Of a stretch of 64,000 nucleotides of DNA, positions 24,726 through 36,821 are shown piece after piece. The first letter of the stretch is position 1. Every line of letters begins with the position of its first letter. The notes under the pieces were generated by a model, which saw nothing but the letters and a program-made list of their open reading frames with translations, ran no database searches and was not told where the DNA came from. The stretch covers positions 62,001 through 126,000 of the forward strand of contig FWWN02000692.1 in assembly GCA_900175165.2 (NCBI GenBank), read 5' to 3'. Source of the DNA: Rhizomucor pusillus. Lineage: Eukaryota; Mucoromycota; Mucoromycetes; Mucorales; Lichtheimiaceae. The position numbers and the translations under genes were made by a program.

Positions 24726-26802
24726 TTATTGTACTTGCACTGAGCCCGTTCTTGCAGGTGCGTTACTGCAAGACGGAACGTTCGCTTTTCTTTGTGCAAA
24801 CGCATTGTTGATCTGCCGACCAATCAATTCTAGCAACTGGCGGTGGTCTTGGACAGAGGTGGTGGAAGAGGTGGTGGCTGTCTTGGTCGTGGTGGTGGTA
24901 GATTTGTTAGTGGTAGTAGCAGCAGCCTTGTCTAATGAAGGATACAGTGGTTTGTTGCTGGAGCTAGTTGCCGACTTTGTCTCAACTACTGCTAAGCTCG
25001 CAAAGTCCTTGGACAATACATCAATGACATCCTTGTTCGGCGCAGGTTTGCTAGCAGCAGCAGCAGCAGCAGTCTCCTCCGCCTCTTGTTCTGGCTGTTT
25101 TTCTTTTGTCTTTTTCTCGTTGCTGCTGCTCGGTGCCTTGTCTTGATCAGCGCTTGTAAACACATTCGCCATAGTTGTAATGTTCTTCTTTTGTTCGCTA
25201 GCCTCGAGCAATCCCGGCTTGAACGTTTCTGATACTTCTTTCCTGTCGACTTTGCTGTCTTCTGGGTTCCTGTGTTTTGTGGACGCAGTCTTTACGGACG
25301 ATTTGTTGCTGCTTGTGTAGTTTACGGATGTTCGGATATCGGGTGTGATGTAGTTCGGTTGCGCAATATCGGAAATAGGTACATAGTGTTCTCTGTAACC
25401 CGTCGTGCTCATCAACAGATCCGGGTTATATTGATGATGATGTGGGGCGATGCTTGCTGCTACGTCAGGCGTCATGCCATACATTGCAGCAGCAACAGAG
25501 TCTTCATACATTTGTATAGGATGTGATCGAACGTACATGTCTTGCTCTGGGCTAGGATACATGGGCATAGCATTGTTGTTGTTGGCGATCGGATAGGATG
25601 CTGACAAGAGTGGGTTCTCAGTTACAGGCGGCATTCCTCCATACATTGATGACGGTGACGTTGATGATTGTGGCGCTATGTTCACGTTGTTACTGCTGCT
25701 GCCGCCATTGTTTTGATCTAGCATAACACCATCCTGCTGCTGAGGAGGCATGTTCTGTGCCAAACGTTCAAGCCAAGCGTTGATGTCGGCCAATTCCTGT
25801 TCTGAAGTAACGTTAACGCTAAGATCGGCGGGAGAAATGGCACCAGTTTCCAGCATGCTCTGCAGCATATTCAGTTGGTTTGCAATATCTGCGTTGTATG
25901 CGTCAATTTGCATAGAACATTCTTCCACGGCCATGCATGACAACGTACCTGGGGTGTATTCGGGCTGGTTCATAGTAGGGAAAATCATGTTAGATAAGAG
26001 CTGGTTCGGGTTGGCAGCAAAGTTGGTGTTATTGGTGGAGGCAGTGTATCCATTAGGCACGGTTTGCGATGGAACGGTGAACTGGGGGATATTTTGTTTC
26101 ATTGGATCATGCATAGCAAAATTGTCAGAAGCAGACGTTGCCGGTGAAATGTTACTGCTGTTGCTCGAGTAAGAGAACTGAACCCAATTATCGGATGGCA
26201 GATCTACAGTGTTCGGTTGATAATCGCTTGTAAGCTGCGGTTGGTCTTGTTTTAAGACAAGTACAGTTTCCTTACCATCAGAGTAGGTGCTTTGTGGAGG
26301 TGAGACAGGGACACGGTGAGGGGAGAGACGGTTAGCGCTGGCGGGTGAAAGAGAAGGCAGATCGGCTTGTCTTGGTGGAGTCAAGGGCTGCATGGCGTTT
26401 CTAGCTCGTTGCTTTTGTCTTTCTTCATTGTGTATTTTCTCGTGCTTCTTCAAGTCCTGTGGACGCTTGAAAGCCTTGTCACAGTACTACGGAGGATCAT
26501 TCAATCAATATATGCGCCTATCAATAAGCTCTATAGTAGTCGGGCTCATAACTTACACTGCACCTGTGCGGTTTTAGTGGAACATGGACTCGCAAGTGGC
26601 TAGTGATATGATCTCGCTTGATCACAGAAACATCGCACTGTTCCCAATGGCACGTCAAACATAGGTTGCCAGTTGATTTACGGCCGACATGGTCGTTTGT
26701 GAGGTGACTGTATAAAAGCTCAGGGTCAGTGTACTGGCGGCCGCAGTTTGTCCAGCGACAGAGAAAGAGCTCTGTCTCTTGGTTCATGTAGGATGTATCC
26801 AT
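24726..26802 (-). CDS. RIM101: PacC/Rim101 pH-responsive C2H2 zinc-finger transcription factor
   Basis: Regulates the ambient-pH response. Two exons: 26802-26557 and 26486-24726, giving 668 residues, close to the PacC length. The three fingers match Pac[39 protein letters not shown], and the third split by the intron (HRCS then [19 protein letters not shown]). The conserved joining phrase [16 protein letters not shown] is present. The rest is Ser/Thr/Asn/Gln-rich. A YPSL motif (about residues 597-600) matches the YPx(L/I) sites by which PalA/Rim20 binds PacC before proteolysis. The tail is Ala/Thr-rich. The gene is likely activated by proteolysis as in other fungi. Two GCCAAG-type elements lie upstream (see findings). 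Confidence 0.93.
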
Positions 26803-29800
26803 GTCAGATATCTTGTGAGAGGCAGCAGAGGATGAAGCTGCAAGTAAAGTGATAAAGAAAGAGAGAAGTTGGGGGAGGAGGAAAGAACAAATATGCCAAG
26901 AAACCAGTATTCAAATATCATTTATTCCAGTGCAGAAACAACTACGGTACGTCTTGGCAAAATTCGGGGCAGCCGGTTCTGCTTTGGCTGGCTGCTGGCT
27001 GCAAGGCCCAGTGCGACCCGCCATTCCCGTCAGTGGCGCTACTTTCTCCACTGTGGCTCCTACATTCGAAACATGGCAGATATCATCCAATCAATACGAA
27101 TCCACTCCCACTCCACTCACGCTCTATCCTTTTGCAACTTAAGTTTTTTCGAAGGTATCGTTTGTGTACTGTACGGTTTTGCTTTATTTTTGTCTATTCT
27201 GATTCGAAATGGCAGTGTACAATGGATATTATTGCGCATAACCATAGTAATCCCGAGGAAGAATGGGTGAATTGCGTAGTTTAAACGCGTGCATGCGATT
27301 GGGGCTTATCAGCTGCAAAACGGGTCTGACCGAAAGTTGTCTGTAAAAACACTGGTTCCAAATGACGCTACACATCAAATATGTCAGAAATAGAAGAAGA
27401 AGCAGCAGCAGCAGCCAAACTGATGTTGATTTGCAACGAATGCTGCGCATTATGCCTGGAAAATAGGTTCAGTCCCCGTTTTAGCCAGATATGGTTACCC
27501 TGCACGACACTTCTCTCGTCATGGTGGACGTACAAAACTTGACACCACCGCTCTTCTTCTTGTATTTCATTTGATAGATACAACACACACTTTGCGCATG
27601 GCTCCTAGATTAAAAACACTGCATCTCTGGACCGCGTATATGCAATTTAGACATCTTATTACATAACCAGTAAAGATCGTGCTACGGTAAATGTGGTTTA
27701 CGCCATCACTTGGCATCATGCGCGCCTTGGCATTCCAAAGCCCTGGAATCCATACTAGACTAAATCAATAACTATTTTCTTTTTATTTTTGCTTCTTGAT
27801 ACTGCTCAAGCCAAGTAGTACTGCATGTTTTAGTACATTTGGCTTCGTTTAGAAACACGACTCTAGTCTTGCCATGTAGACATCAGCTTGCTGCCTCAAA
27901 TTCTTGTCTGCCTTGTTTGATAGCTATATCCCCGGAAATTGCATTGGTTCGATACCTCTCACTAGGTGTGACGAAGACTATCGAGGATATTCATGGAAAT
28001 ACATAAAAACAGCAGTGTTTTTTCCCGGGTAAGATCTGCTGTAGTGCAAAAAAAGGAACCATTCCGACGACTTGGCTGTAATGAGTATGTAGTTTGTTGG
28101 AAAGTTTACAAGACCATGAACGCCCTCGCGAGACTCACGGGAAGCCCCTTCGTATCAAGCTCGTCGTTGCTTATATTCTGATCTAATGCAGACGTATGTA
28201 GCGTGCGAGTCGAAAAATTTACACAGCTATTGATCTTTATTTTCAAAGCGCGGAGGCAGCATCTGCGTTATGCAACCGAAACCTAAAATTCGTTTATATG
28301 TACAACTCGGCTTAGTTATCAGCATGCTTAAAGATACTCGCTCTTTTGAAAAAGCAAGACGCCATGTCGCGCCGGTTGCTGGCGGATGACCTTGTACGAG
28401 ATGAGAATTGCCTTCAAAGCCAGCGTCCATGTACGTAAAGGTCCGCATCTTGGCTTGGCATTTACTTTGAGCAGCATAGCAACAATTAGGTTAAAATCTA
28501 CCCCGAGAGCTTTGATAGAATATTGTCTAAGATTGCTATGGTATCTTTGCAAGAGTGAACGATAGAAGTTTTCTCTCAAGATTTTCCACTTTAGTATCGT
28601 GAGAATGATATTACAGATTTGCAGACGTCGTCAAGTCTAAAGAAGAACTCAACGGATCATACAAGAGAACATATCGTTCAAACTACGCCAGATGTATACA
28701 AGTTCACGAATATGTCCATAATTGCGCGCACGAGCTGGTTCCTGAGCGAGACAAGAAGGGATTGCAGTTGTTTCTTTCTAAATATAGATCCCCTTTGTTG
28801 TCGCATTAGCTTAAGATGAGTTTGTGAAAATACCCCCAAGCCTCCTTTGAATGAAAATTAAATTGCTCAAAATGTATTGGAGCATACATACATCCATCGC
28901 TGAGTCGAATGCAGAGCAATACAATGAGAAAAAGTTCTTGGGCTACAAAGATCGTGTTCAAGCTGATTTGAAAGCATATCACAACAGCGTTCTTGGCATC
29001 AGTTATCTGCTATCAGGATATATTTGTAAGGAATTGCTCCAAGACCATTAGGCAGAAAAAGCACATTCGGCTGGAGAACTCTTTCTAAAAAGAGCCTTAT
29101 GTACAGCAGGGAGATATGTATTCGAAGCTGTTTCCGAGGTCGAGTTGAAAATGTTACAGCTTGAAAGAGGCTTGATCCGCCAGCTTCTTTGCGTTGCTAC
29201 TTTTAACTGATGGTAGTATGTCCGCGACTTTGCGACGGTCGTGGTCCTAGACTGGATTCGTCGAATCCTGCAGACAAACTTGGTGACTCACCACAGCGTA
29301 CGAGCAGTTCTCAGTTTGCGAGACATATTCCCGCGGGAGCCAGGAATAGTTTTACTGTTAATCGGAACGATGAACGATCCAAAAAGGGCGAAGCTTTCCT
29401 GCAAAGCCGAAGTATGCATCAAGGAAGCCGATTGGTTTCTTCCTGCCTCCATTGTAGGTTCCCTTTTCAAAGAATGCCTAATTAAGTGCGTTTTTGCGGA
29501 TATCCCAAGACCTTGTCTCGGGGATAGACGTCGCTGGGTCAATGAAGACAACCTCCCCTGCTGCACCTGCTACTGGTAACAGCAGCAGCAACGAGTGAGA
29601 CGAAAATGACGCACACACGAGCCATTTTCCCGACAAGGAGAATGATGAGCGTGCTGTTCTGTGGGTGGGCAGCTCATCTGGCCGCGACGATGATCATATC
29701 GATAACACGTCAGAGTATGTAGATATCACAGATATCATTTACCAGTACTTGGATCGAGGATAGTTTGTTTCCTCGTCTTAGTTTTTTCCCCCACACTTGA

Positions 29801-30142
29801 AAGGGGAATGATTTCGCTGGATTTCAAAGCGACCGCTTCGAAGCCGCGGAAGGGCGCAAGACCTCATTTCATATGAAGGTGGGCGAACTGCTTCCGAAAG
29901 TGGCCGCTCCCCTCTCCCCCCAAAATCATATAAAAAGACTGGTCTCAGAGGCAGATCACAAAAGTATATCTCACTCGCTCTTGCTTGTAAACTTATTTTA
30001 ACCCCTCTCACTTTCTTCAATTTGCGCCAAACCATTCAATGAATAACTGTGTCCACAACAAGAACAAGGAAAACAGTACTAGCATATCGAACAAGTCTCT
30101 TCTCATCGTCGTCAATACCCTTGATTTATCGTTACAACAATA
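26803..30142. other. Gene-poor region, about 3.3 kb, with PacC promoter and possible coding relics
   Basis: Nothing here gives a supported full gene. The left end is the PacC promoter, with GCCAAG at 26895-26900 and its reverse complement at 26953-26958. Open stretches on the plus strand at 28616-29200 and 29210-29760 read like protein in places (for example KFLGYKDRVQADLKAYHNSV) but need several frame changes or stops, so they could be relics of an unrecognised gene. From 29760 a GC-richer promoter with TATAAAAAG at 29929-29937 serves the next gene. Confidence 0.5.
26895..26958. promoter_or_regulatory. Two PacC-type GCCAAG elements upstream of PacC itself
   Basis: GCCAAG at 26895-26900 and CTTGGC at 26953-26958 match the GCCARG site known for PacC in Aspergillus. 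They lie about 93 and 151 bases upstream of the PacC start at 26802, in opposite orientations. A short motif like this occurs often by chance, so autoregulation is only a suggestion. Confidence 0.35.
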
Positions 30143-30814
30143 ATGTGGTCATCCAGAAACAAACGAGCTGCGGCTCCCAGCACCATCTTCTCACGCAACG
30201 CTACCATGTCGCCGCGCCAGATGGCCTCCAAAGCTTACTCCCTTGCTTGCAAAAAGCTCGAGCGAGACGAAAAGCGACACAGACCCCACTACACCGTCCG
30301 CGAACGTCTCTTGCTGTACAACACAATGAACAAGGCTGAAGAAGTCCTCAACAAGCGCAGCGCTCGCACAAACCGCCGTGTCCTCGCTGCCGAAGACGAC
30401 GACGATGTCATGGCCTTTGAGCAAAAGAAAGATACGCATGAAAACAGCACTCATCATCATCACCATCAACACCACCATGAAGTATCTCCTCTCTGCAGCC
30501 AACAGCAAGCAGACGAGGATGAAGACAACGACGAGCATCGGCAAGAACAAGAACAAGAAGAAATGCCGGCATTGCTTACAACTTCTATGGCGCAGCGCCC
30601 ACAAACTTCATTACAGTGCTCTGGTAGTACTACCGCTAGTAGCCACAATATCCCTTGCATGCAATCATCACCTGGCAACAGCTTGCCAGCTAATATACCT
30701 CCCCAATCATCCATCGCCTCCTCCACAAACTCCCCTGTTGTCGACTCATCACTTCAATGTCGAGTCATCATCGGTCACCACCACGTCAACCCCATGACTG
30801 CGGCAATCATTTGA
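30143..30814 (+). CDS. Uncharacterised single-exon protein, 223 residues, low complexity
   Basis: No recognised family. The N-terminus is basic with a conserved-looking stretch (SRNATMSPRQMASKAYSLAC then LLLYNTMNKAEEVLNKRSAR), followed by acid- and His/Gln-rich low complexity (HHHHHQHHHE, EDEDNDEHRQEQEQEE) and Ser/Asn-rich segments. It has no membrane helix or signal peptide. A TATAAAAAG box lies at 29929-29937, with a long pyrimidine-rich leader. A CTTTT tract follows the stop. Codon use and the shared leader features support a real gene. Function unknown; possibly a nuclear protein judging by the basic start and low complexity. Confidence 0.6.
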   Translation: MWSSRNKRAAAPSTIFSRNATMSPRQMASKAYSLACKKLERDEKRHRPHYTVRERLLLYNTMNKAEEVLNKRSARTNRRVLAAEDDDDVMAFEQKKDTHENSTHHHHHQHHHEVSPLCSQQQADEDEDNDEHRQEQEQEEMPALLTTSMAQRPQTSLQCSGSTTASSHNIPCMQSSPGNSLPANIPPQSSIASSTNSPVVDSSLQCRVIIGHHHVNPMTAAII

Positions 30815-30896
30815 AATAGCCAGCTTTTTGCATGAAAAGTAGCCAATAAAGACGTCAAGTTTCCCACGCATCTTCTTGCTAGTAGGACGGTAGCCT

Positions 30897-30947
30897 TTTC
30901 CTTTCTTTTCTTTTCTTTCCTTTCCTTTTCTTTTCTTTTCTTTTCCC
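30897..30947 (+). repeat. Polypyrimidine microsatellite (TTTTC)n
   Basis: About 50 bases of imperfect TTTTC repeats downstream of the orphan gene at 30143-30814. Confidence 0.7.
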
Positions 30948-31249
30948 AACTATGCACTTATCTAATACCTTGAGTTGAACGCGAGTTCTTATTGTCTATC
31001 ACTGCCAAATACTTGTCCTAATTCTACTATCGTCAAAGATGCTGCTGTAATGTAACCATTACTGACGATAGCTATTGTGGCAATTTTTGTGCAACTTGCA
31101 TGTGTGTGTCGGGAATTCCCGGTCCATGGATCGCGAAAAATCCCGACCAGTACAGTGTCGGGAAGTTGATTTGGGTCAGGGTCGATGAAATGGGTTATCT
31201 ACATGAATGTGAGCCACATCCGCCAAATTGGGTCGACCAAGAGCGGCGT

Positions 31250-32100
31250 TAGCTTCTGCAATATATCCTCGTAGCCCTGAACACGCATGAATGGCAAGTG
31301 AAGCCTTTCTTCCGTCGCATTTTGGAAGGCCGTCCACCTACGCATTACGCACCATGGAAACCACATCCAGCAGAGTCATGCAGCTTCGATACGAACTCGG
31401 TTTCTCTTCCTAAAATTAGAGGCGAAGGTCACAACCACCAAGTATCGTTGATCGCTCCTTGGACTGAAGATCAGCTCGATCTCGCCTTCCTTTCGCGAAA
31501 GGAGGACCAATACCCGAAAGCTACCTCCTTTAGAAGAGCTCAATTCTGCCTCAACAAGGTTTTGGTCTCGTGTCTGGACATTAAATATTCTTCATGCTAC
31601 CCGCACCATCCTTTTCAGGATGTATCATAATAAGATCCCTTGCCGCGAGCGCTTGCACTATATCGTTCCGGCAAAATTCGAAGACCTTCTCTGTCCTTTG
31701 TGTGGGGAGTTAGACTCACAAAACCATTTTCTCTGGTCCTGCAGCAAAAAGCTGACGGTCTGGCGGTTAGTCAAACAAGTTCGCGCTGTGCCCCTCCCCG
31801 AATGTTTCGTCAAGATGCCATTCAATTCAGACTAACATTCAACGACAATCCAATGGATCTTAACATCCATCATCTGAAAGCTTGCACGCTACTCGCCATC
31901 TGGCGGGCACATTGGGCGTCAGTCTTCGACGAAAAGCCCTTCGTCCCGAAGGCGGTAGGTGAAGAAGCCACGTTCTTGATCTTGAAAGCTAGCCAAGGTA
32001 CAGGATACAGCTCTTTAGTTTTAGTTTATAGCAATCAGGTACTTAGAAACATGGTGTTGGCCTAGTTAGCCAGACGTGAATAAAACATCATACATAAAAA
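31250..32100 (+). mobile_element. Non-LTR retrotransposon (LINE) 3' remnant
   Basis: The zinc-knuckle reverse-transcriptase tail of LINE elements (zf-RVT) is readable: RMYHNKIPCRERLHYIVPAK, CPLCGELDSQNHFLWSCSKK. A further typical segment, LLAIWRAHWASVFDEKPF, follows. At least two frame changes (near 31620 and 31800) separate the parts, and the reverse-transcriptase core itself is absent, so this is a decayed 5'-truncated copy. An A-rich tail with AATAAAA lies at 32080-32110, where the 3' end is expected. No target-site duplication was identified. Confidence 0.7.
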
Positions 32101-32231
32101 AATAAAACTATTCTCACTATGGAAAACACACCTCATCGAACTGTTCTTCTACTATCTTCTTCCTCTTTTTCTGCAGGTAAAAAAGAAGAACATCATGTTC
32201 CGCGTCCATCCGTCCGCGAGTCTTTGAAAGG

Positions 32232-32519
32232 AAGCCCTCTTAGTTATTTTGCAGCAAAGTAAGCTTTGTCATGACTCACCTTCAGTGAATTCCAGTTCCA
32301 ACACATGATGTGGCAGCATGTAGTACACGCGAAACAAAGTAGGGATTCGCAAGCAGTGCCAGCACTACCTAAGAGCCCGCTTAGTCGCACTGTCAAGAAG
32401 ATGTGGGGAGCGAGGATTCACCCTTCGCATCTCCCAGGGAGATAACGACCTCNTTCTTCTTCACCTTGACGTTATACCAAGGCACCCAACCACAGGAAGG
32501 AAACAGGGNGTACAGCATG
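32232..32519. repeat. Direct repeat, copy 1 (about 288 bp, two ambiguous bases)
   Basis: Near-identical to the block at 32563-32853: two substitutions, one 3-base indel and two N calls (32453 and 32509). On the minus strand it reads GWVPWYNVKVKKKEVVISLG, which looks like a protein fragment but is not recognised. Confidence 0.9.
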
Positions 32520-32562
32520 CGCCACATCCAATCGTTCGTGGCCGCCAGCAAGATATTTTATT

Positions 32563-32853
32563 AAGCCCTCTTAGTTATTTTGCAGCAAAGTAAGCTTTGT
32601 CATGACTCACCTTCAGTAAACTCCAGTTCCAACACATGAAGATGTGGCAGCATGTAGTACACGCGAAACAAAGTAGGGATTCGCAAGCAGTGCCAGCACT
32701 ACCTAAGAGCCCGCTTAGTCGCACTGTCAAGAAGATGTGGGGAGCGAGGATTCACCCTTCGCATCTCCCAGGGAGATAACGACCTCCTTCTTCTTCACCT
32801 TGACGTTATACCAAGGCACCCAACCACAGGAAGGAAACAGGGGGTACAGCATG
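32563..32853. repeat. Direct repeat, copy 2 (about 291 bp)
   Basis: Second copy of the 32232-32519 block, 43 bases further on. It lies immediately upstream of the gene starting at 33012. The N calls in copy 1 suggest uncertain assembly here, so the duplication itself may be artefactual. Confidence 0.85.
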
Positions 32854-33011
32854 AACCACGCTTAATCCTTGTGATGTAAGTGGAAAAATTATGTGTAGAA
32901 AAGCAGGCTGACTCTTCGTTTGTACGGAGCCTGAAATTCCAGGCAATGGGTCTGGGGTAGGACTTTTCAGAGCTCTCGCCAAACGGCTCTTGCAATTTGA
33001 CAGTGTTCGCA

Positions 33012-35750
33012 ATGGCTGACGGTCTGATCAAGTATATTAAAGAGAATTGCTGTGCGTCCTTCGATCTATCCAAATTTCTATCTAATACCAAATGCGAGGA
33101 CCGCGTCGCGTTTGAAGCAGCATTTAAAGATGCGGTTGACCAGACGCGTCTGTGGTCAAACAGAAACATTCAAAAATGGGCTATGGCACAAAGGTCTGGA
33201 AGTTATCCAGTAAGTATCTAAGCTTTGGAAGTAACTCTTGCTAAATAGCATTTAGGCTCTCAAAACTCGTAGCTGCGAAGATTATTGGCTCAAACTCAAA
33301 GAACAACGTGCTGCCATACTCGCACAAGAAGTTGTTATAGAGGAAGAAGTATCATTTGTGGAGCATCGCATGAAAGCTGTACAGTCCGTGAAGCGTAAAT
33401 GTGAACCATTACTACCTTTAAAGAAGTTCTCAGCTCAAATTTTGCGTAGGAGCCGCCGTTACCATGGATGATGGCGAGATCAATAACGAAGTAAGTTCTG
33501 AGATCCCTGAGCGACTGCACACAAGGGGCTAACGGCGAGAAAAGGTCGAATACCAAGGAGAGAAAACAAGCAAGAAGCTCTGCAAGGTCGATCCGGCATA
33601 GCATTCACATTGATTTATCCTTACGAAAGCTTGTAGAAAAAAGGGGACGAAATCGATGCATTTTTCGGCGACGACACTGAGGCAGGGCCGTCTGGACATC
33701 TGAGCCAAACTCTGCTTCAAGGTCGTATCGGTAGAGTCCTGGACAGCAACCGCACCGAGGAGTTCAAAACGAAGTTTGAAAACATGGACAAAGAAAACAA
33801 GTGGGAGTTGAGCACTGGCCGATACGTCGAAGACATCATGTATGAGGCTGGCGTTGGCCTCGCTTGCGAGAAGTGAGTCGATAGACGGTAATACATACCA
33901 TTTACTAATGGCTATATAGCCTGATTCATTCCTTTATACTTAATGTCCGCGATCCCTACATTATGGGGGTTTTCACCGAGGAAGAAGCGGCGGAGCTTCT
34001 AGAGCACAATCTAAAGAAGCCAATACCGCTCTCTGATGACACAATGGGCGTCTTGAAGTCCTTCAACTGCGTGCGTGATCTGCTTTACTTTGACAAATCG
34101 GCATAGACGCTAACCGACCTTTCTTTTTCGTAGTGTTCCACGCAGGAACTGCGGTCCGTCTTGGAGACGTTAGCCCCTCGAAGAGGATCTAAATACAATG
34201 CTCAAAAGGATTACGAGGCAGACACAATCGCCTATGGTATCGAGAGCCTGTACGTAAACTTTTGCATTGATGAAACTTGGATCTGAATTGGCTTGCCTTT
34301 GTTTAGGGTGAAGCTGTACGAAATGCGTCCACAGGTTTTCAATTGTGACCATAACGAGCTGTGGTATGACATTCATCTATGGGGACCGCTCGTAGACAAG
34401 GCTTTTGGCGATCTTGTGGACTTTAGCGTTATTCGGTATGGGAATCCGACCTACTAACGTGGTGAGGATCTGACATTAATTTGATATAAAAAGCGGCGAG
34501 AGCAGCAGCGTTGCGAGTGCTGAGCGAAGAGAAAAGCAGCGCCAAACCTACAGAGCACAAAACCGTACTAGAAAATCCCAAGGCCATAAGGGCGATATGA
34601 TCATTCGCAGAAATTCGCAAGGACGTAAATTGGAGCTGGGAGCATCTGAAGTTGGCCGGACGTTCGACATGGAAGGAACAAAGTGGCATCACGAAGGAAA
34701 CCTGAAACTACCCAAGATGCTTGCTGACATGTTCTATCAGCTTTGCGACCACTGCCGTTGGGAACATGACGTGATGCGAGAGCTTGAGGTTGTCGGATAT
34801 TTACACGGAGGTAAGGCATATTTTTGAGTGTATTTTCTACAGCTCAGACTCATCATTATAGGCTGCTGTCTAACGACAATGTCCCTTGACAACCCGGGCG
34901 GATACATATTGCGCCTTAAAAAGTCGGGACTTGCAGAAGTTTCCGCGGACATGGGTGATTTCGTAAAAACTTTAGAATTGATGACTGACGTTTGGCTGCT
35001 GAAAGTAAGTTTATATGCGTGTTGGCTGTATTGCAGTGAGCTCACATAGTACCTCATTTTCAGAAACGTGCGGAACGGGCGATCTCTGTCCTGACAAAGA
35101 AGAGGCCCATTAAGTTCAGCAACAGGGGTATTGACGCAAAACAAGAAAGTACGTCTTTTAAGTTGCCCGGTGTTTTGTCTACACCAACACGCTGAACGAC
35201 AACGATGTTTGTACCTACTTATACCATCTAAAATTTCTAGTGTTTTATTTGTGATCTTGCCTGGTACATCTACTCAAATTGTGCCCCTCTTTTACACGTT
35301 CCTTCAGAATGGAGCGACCGTCACTTTGCTTTGAAGAAATTTATAGAGCGGCGTCGAAGATACTGATGACAATGGTGTGTGCGTCAGCACTCAGCTCGAC
35401 TATTTTTCGAAGGTGGGCTGTTTTCGTAGATGCGAATTCATGGCTACGCTTTGCCTTGCATTTTTCTTCTCTTTCTTGCTTATGCTTCTGCTAAAGCATT
35501 GCTGGACCTTCCCAGTCCATGTCATTCCTGTAAAAGAGCAGTTCGATGAGGTGTTTTTTCCATAGTGAGAAAAATATATTGCAGAAGCTAGCGCCGTTTC
35601 GCTATCTTCTTGACAACTTGGCCAAATTCATTTTCATCGACCCTGACCCAAATCAACTTCCGACACTGTACAAGGAGCAGGAGAACAATGAAAGCATTGT
35701 GATTTTCTCTCTGCGAAACATGAGCCCCCGCCTTAACAAAAACGGCTGAC
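33012..35750 (+). CDS. Uncharacterised multi-exon protein of an expanded Mucoromycota family with a PD-(D/E)XK-like core
   Basis: Start at 33012 (MADGLIKYIKENCCASFDLS). Spliced exons read on to 35148 with GT-AG introns. N-terminal part: TKFENMDKENKWELSTGRYV and EAGVGLACENLIHSFILNVR. Then HNELWYDIHLWGPLVDKAFG, SSVASAERREKQRQTYRAQN, and the likely catalytic strand pair KGDMIIRR and KLELGASEVGRTFD, followed by LKLPKMLADMFYQLCDHCRW and SLDNPGGYILRLKKSG. I associate this pattern with a large uncharacterised family in Mucorales, from memory. The Asp...Glu-x-Gly order resembles PD-(D/E)XK nucleases, but no Lys is present and the fold is inference. Beyond 35149 the exon order is unclear; a frame change before 35749 would be needed. 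It sits beside the LINE relic and the direct repeats. Confidence 0.65.
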
Positions 35751-36777
35751 GGCTTGATGGCTTGTTTGACTTTCTGACTCTAGAAAAATGTACAATATTT
35801 TCACGTATGACTCTGCAGTCAAGACATTCTCTGTGTGCCAAGGAAATGTTTCTGTCAATTCGCTTCATCGCAGATACCTCACTTTAAACCTCATTATTCT
35901 CACCGAAAGCCAAAGAAATATATAGAGATGAAGAGTAAAATAATATGTTACTATGGAGAGGAAGCCTTTAAGTATGATCCCATCTCGTAAAAAAAGTTGT
36001 ATAAAGTAGAGTCCAGGTTTCACTCGCTGGTGGATCTTAACGGCAAAATGGAGCGTAAATTGGACTATACACAGTTGACTCCACCGTTAAAGTGTAGCTA
36101 GAATATTGTTGCCAAGTTATATATTCATTGTTCAGCACTCTTATGTGAATCAACAAGACTTTGTAAAAGCCAAAATGCATCCTCATCGGACGCCTTGATG
36201 CATAGCATAAGAGAGCTCGGCTGAGAGTATCAATGGAACCGTAACCAGCCATTTACCGGAAGAGTCGTCAGTATATGCGATATCCATATAAATGCATGGG
36301 CCGATACTTCACCGCAGCTTCGTTTGCATCCAGGTTGCAGCCTCCCTGTATTTCGAAGATGCGATCTTGCACAGCCTCACAGCGATTATTAGTACTTACT
36401 GCGGCGCTGGGACGGTTCGCGAGGAACAGGTGGCTCAATCTGATAGGCTGAGAGAAAATAGAACAGACAAGTTGTTTATCATCGTTAAAGAGCATTGAAT
36501 AGAAGAAATCGAACCAGAAAGCAATGTAAAATTCTCATTTCATGCAGTCAATGCAAACAATCAATGAAGCTTGCAGCTGTGGAGTATTGGTAACTCTGGA
36601 TAAAGGTAGAAAGCAGAAAGCCGTCTCTGCCAAGTATTGAGTAACAGGAGAGGGTGCAGTTCAAACTCCGCTGAGGATATATAAGCTTAAGATCCGTCGG
36701 CCTCGCTTGTTTTTTCTCTAGTCGACTTTCTTTTTCTTTCTTTATTCTTCCATTGGGTGGTGGCAGAATTTTGCAGC
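35751..36777. other. Intergenic, about 1 kb
   Basis: AT-rich. No supported gene. The right half holds the leader and promoter of the bZIP gene, ending in a T/C-rich stretch. Confidence 0.5.
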
Positions 36778-36784
36778 ATGCAGC

Positions 36785-36821
<37 letters not shown>

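Noticed and set aside
27940..27970. tRNA-like T-loop word GGTTCGATACC
   Set aside because: No acceptor stem, D-arm or anticodon arm could be built around it.
30191..30604. Minus-strand open frame opposite the orphan gene at 30143
   Set aside because: Low-complexity shadow of the plus-strand His/Gln/Glu codons.
36757..36777. GTG as the bZIP start
   Set aside because: An in-frame ATG at 36778 directly before the Gln run is the sensible start.
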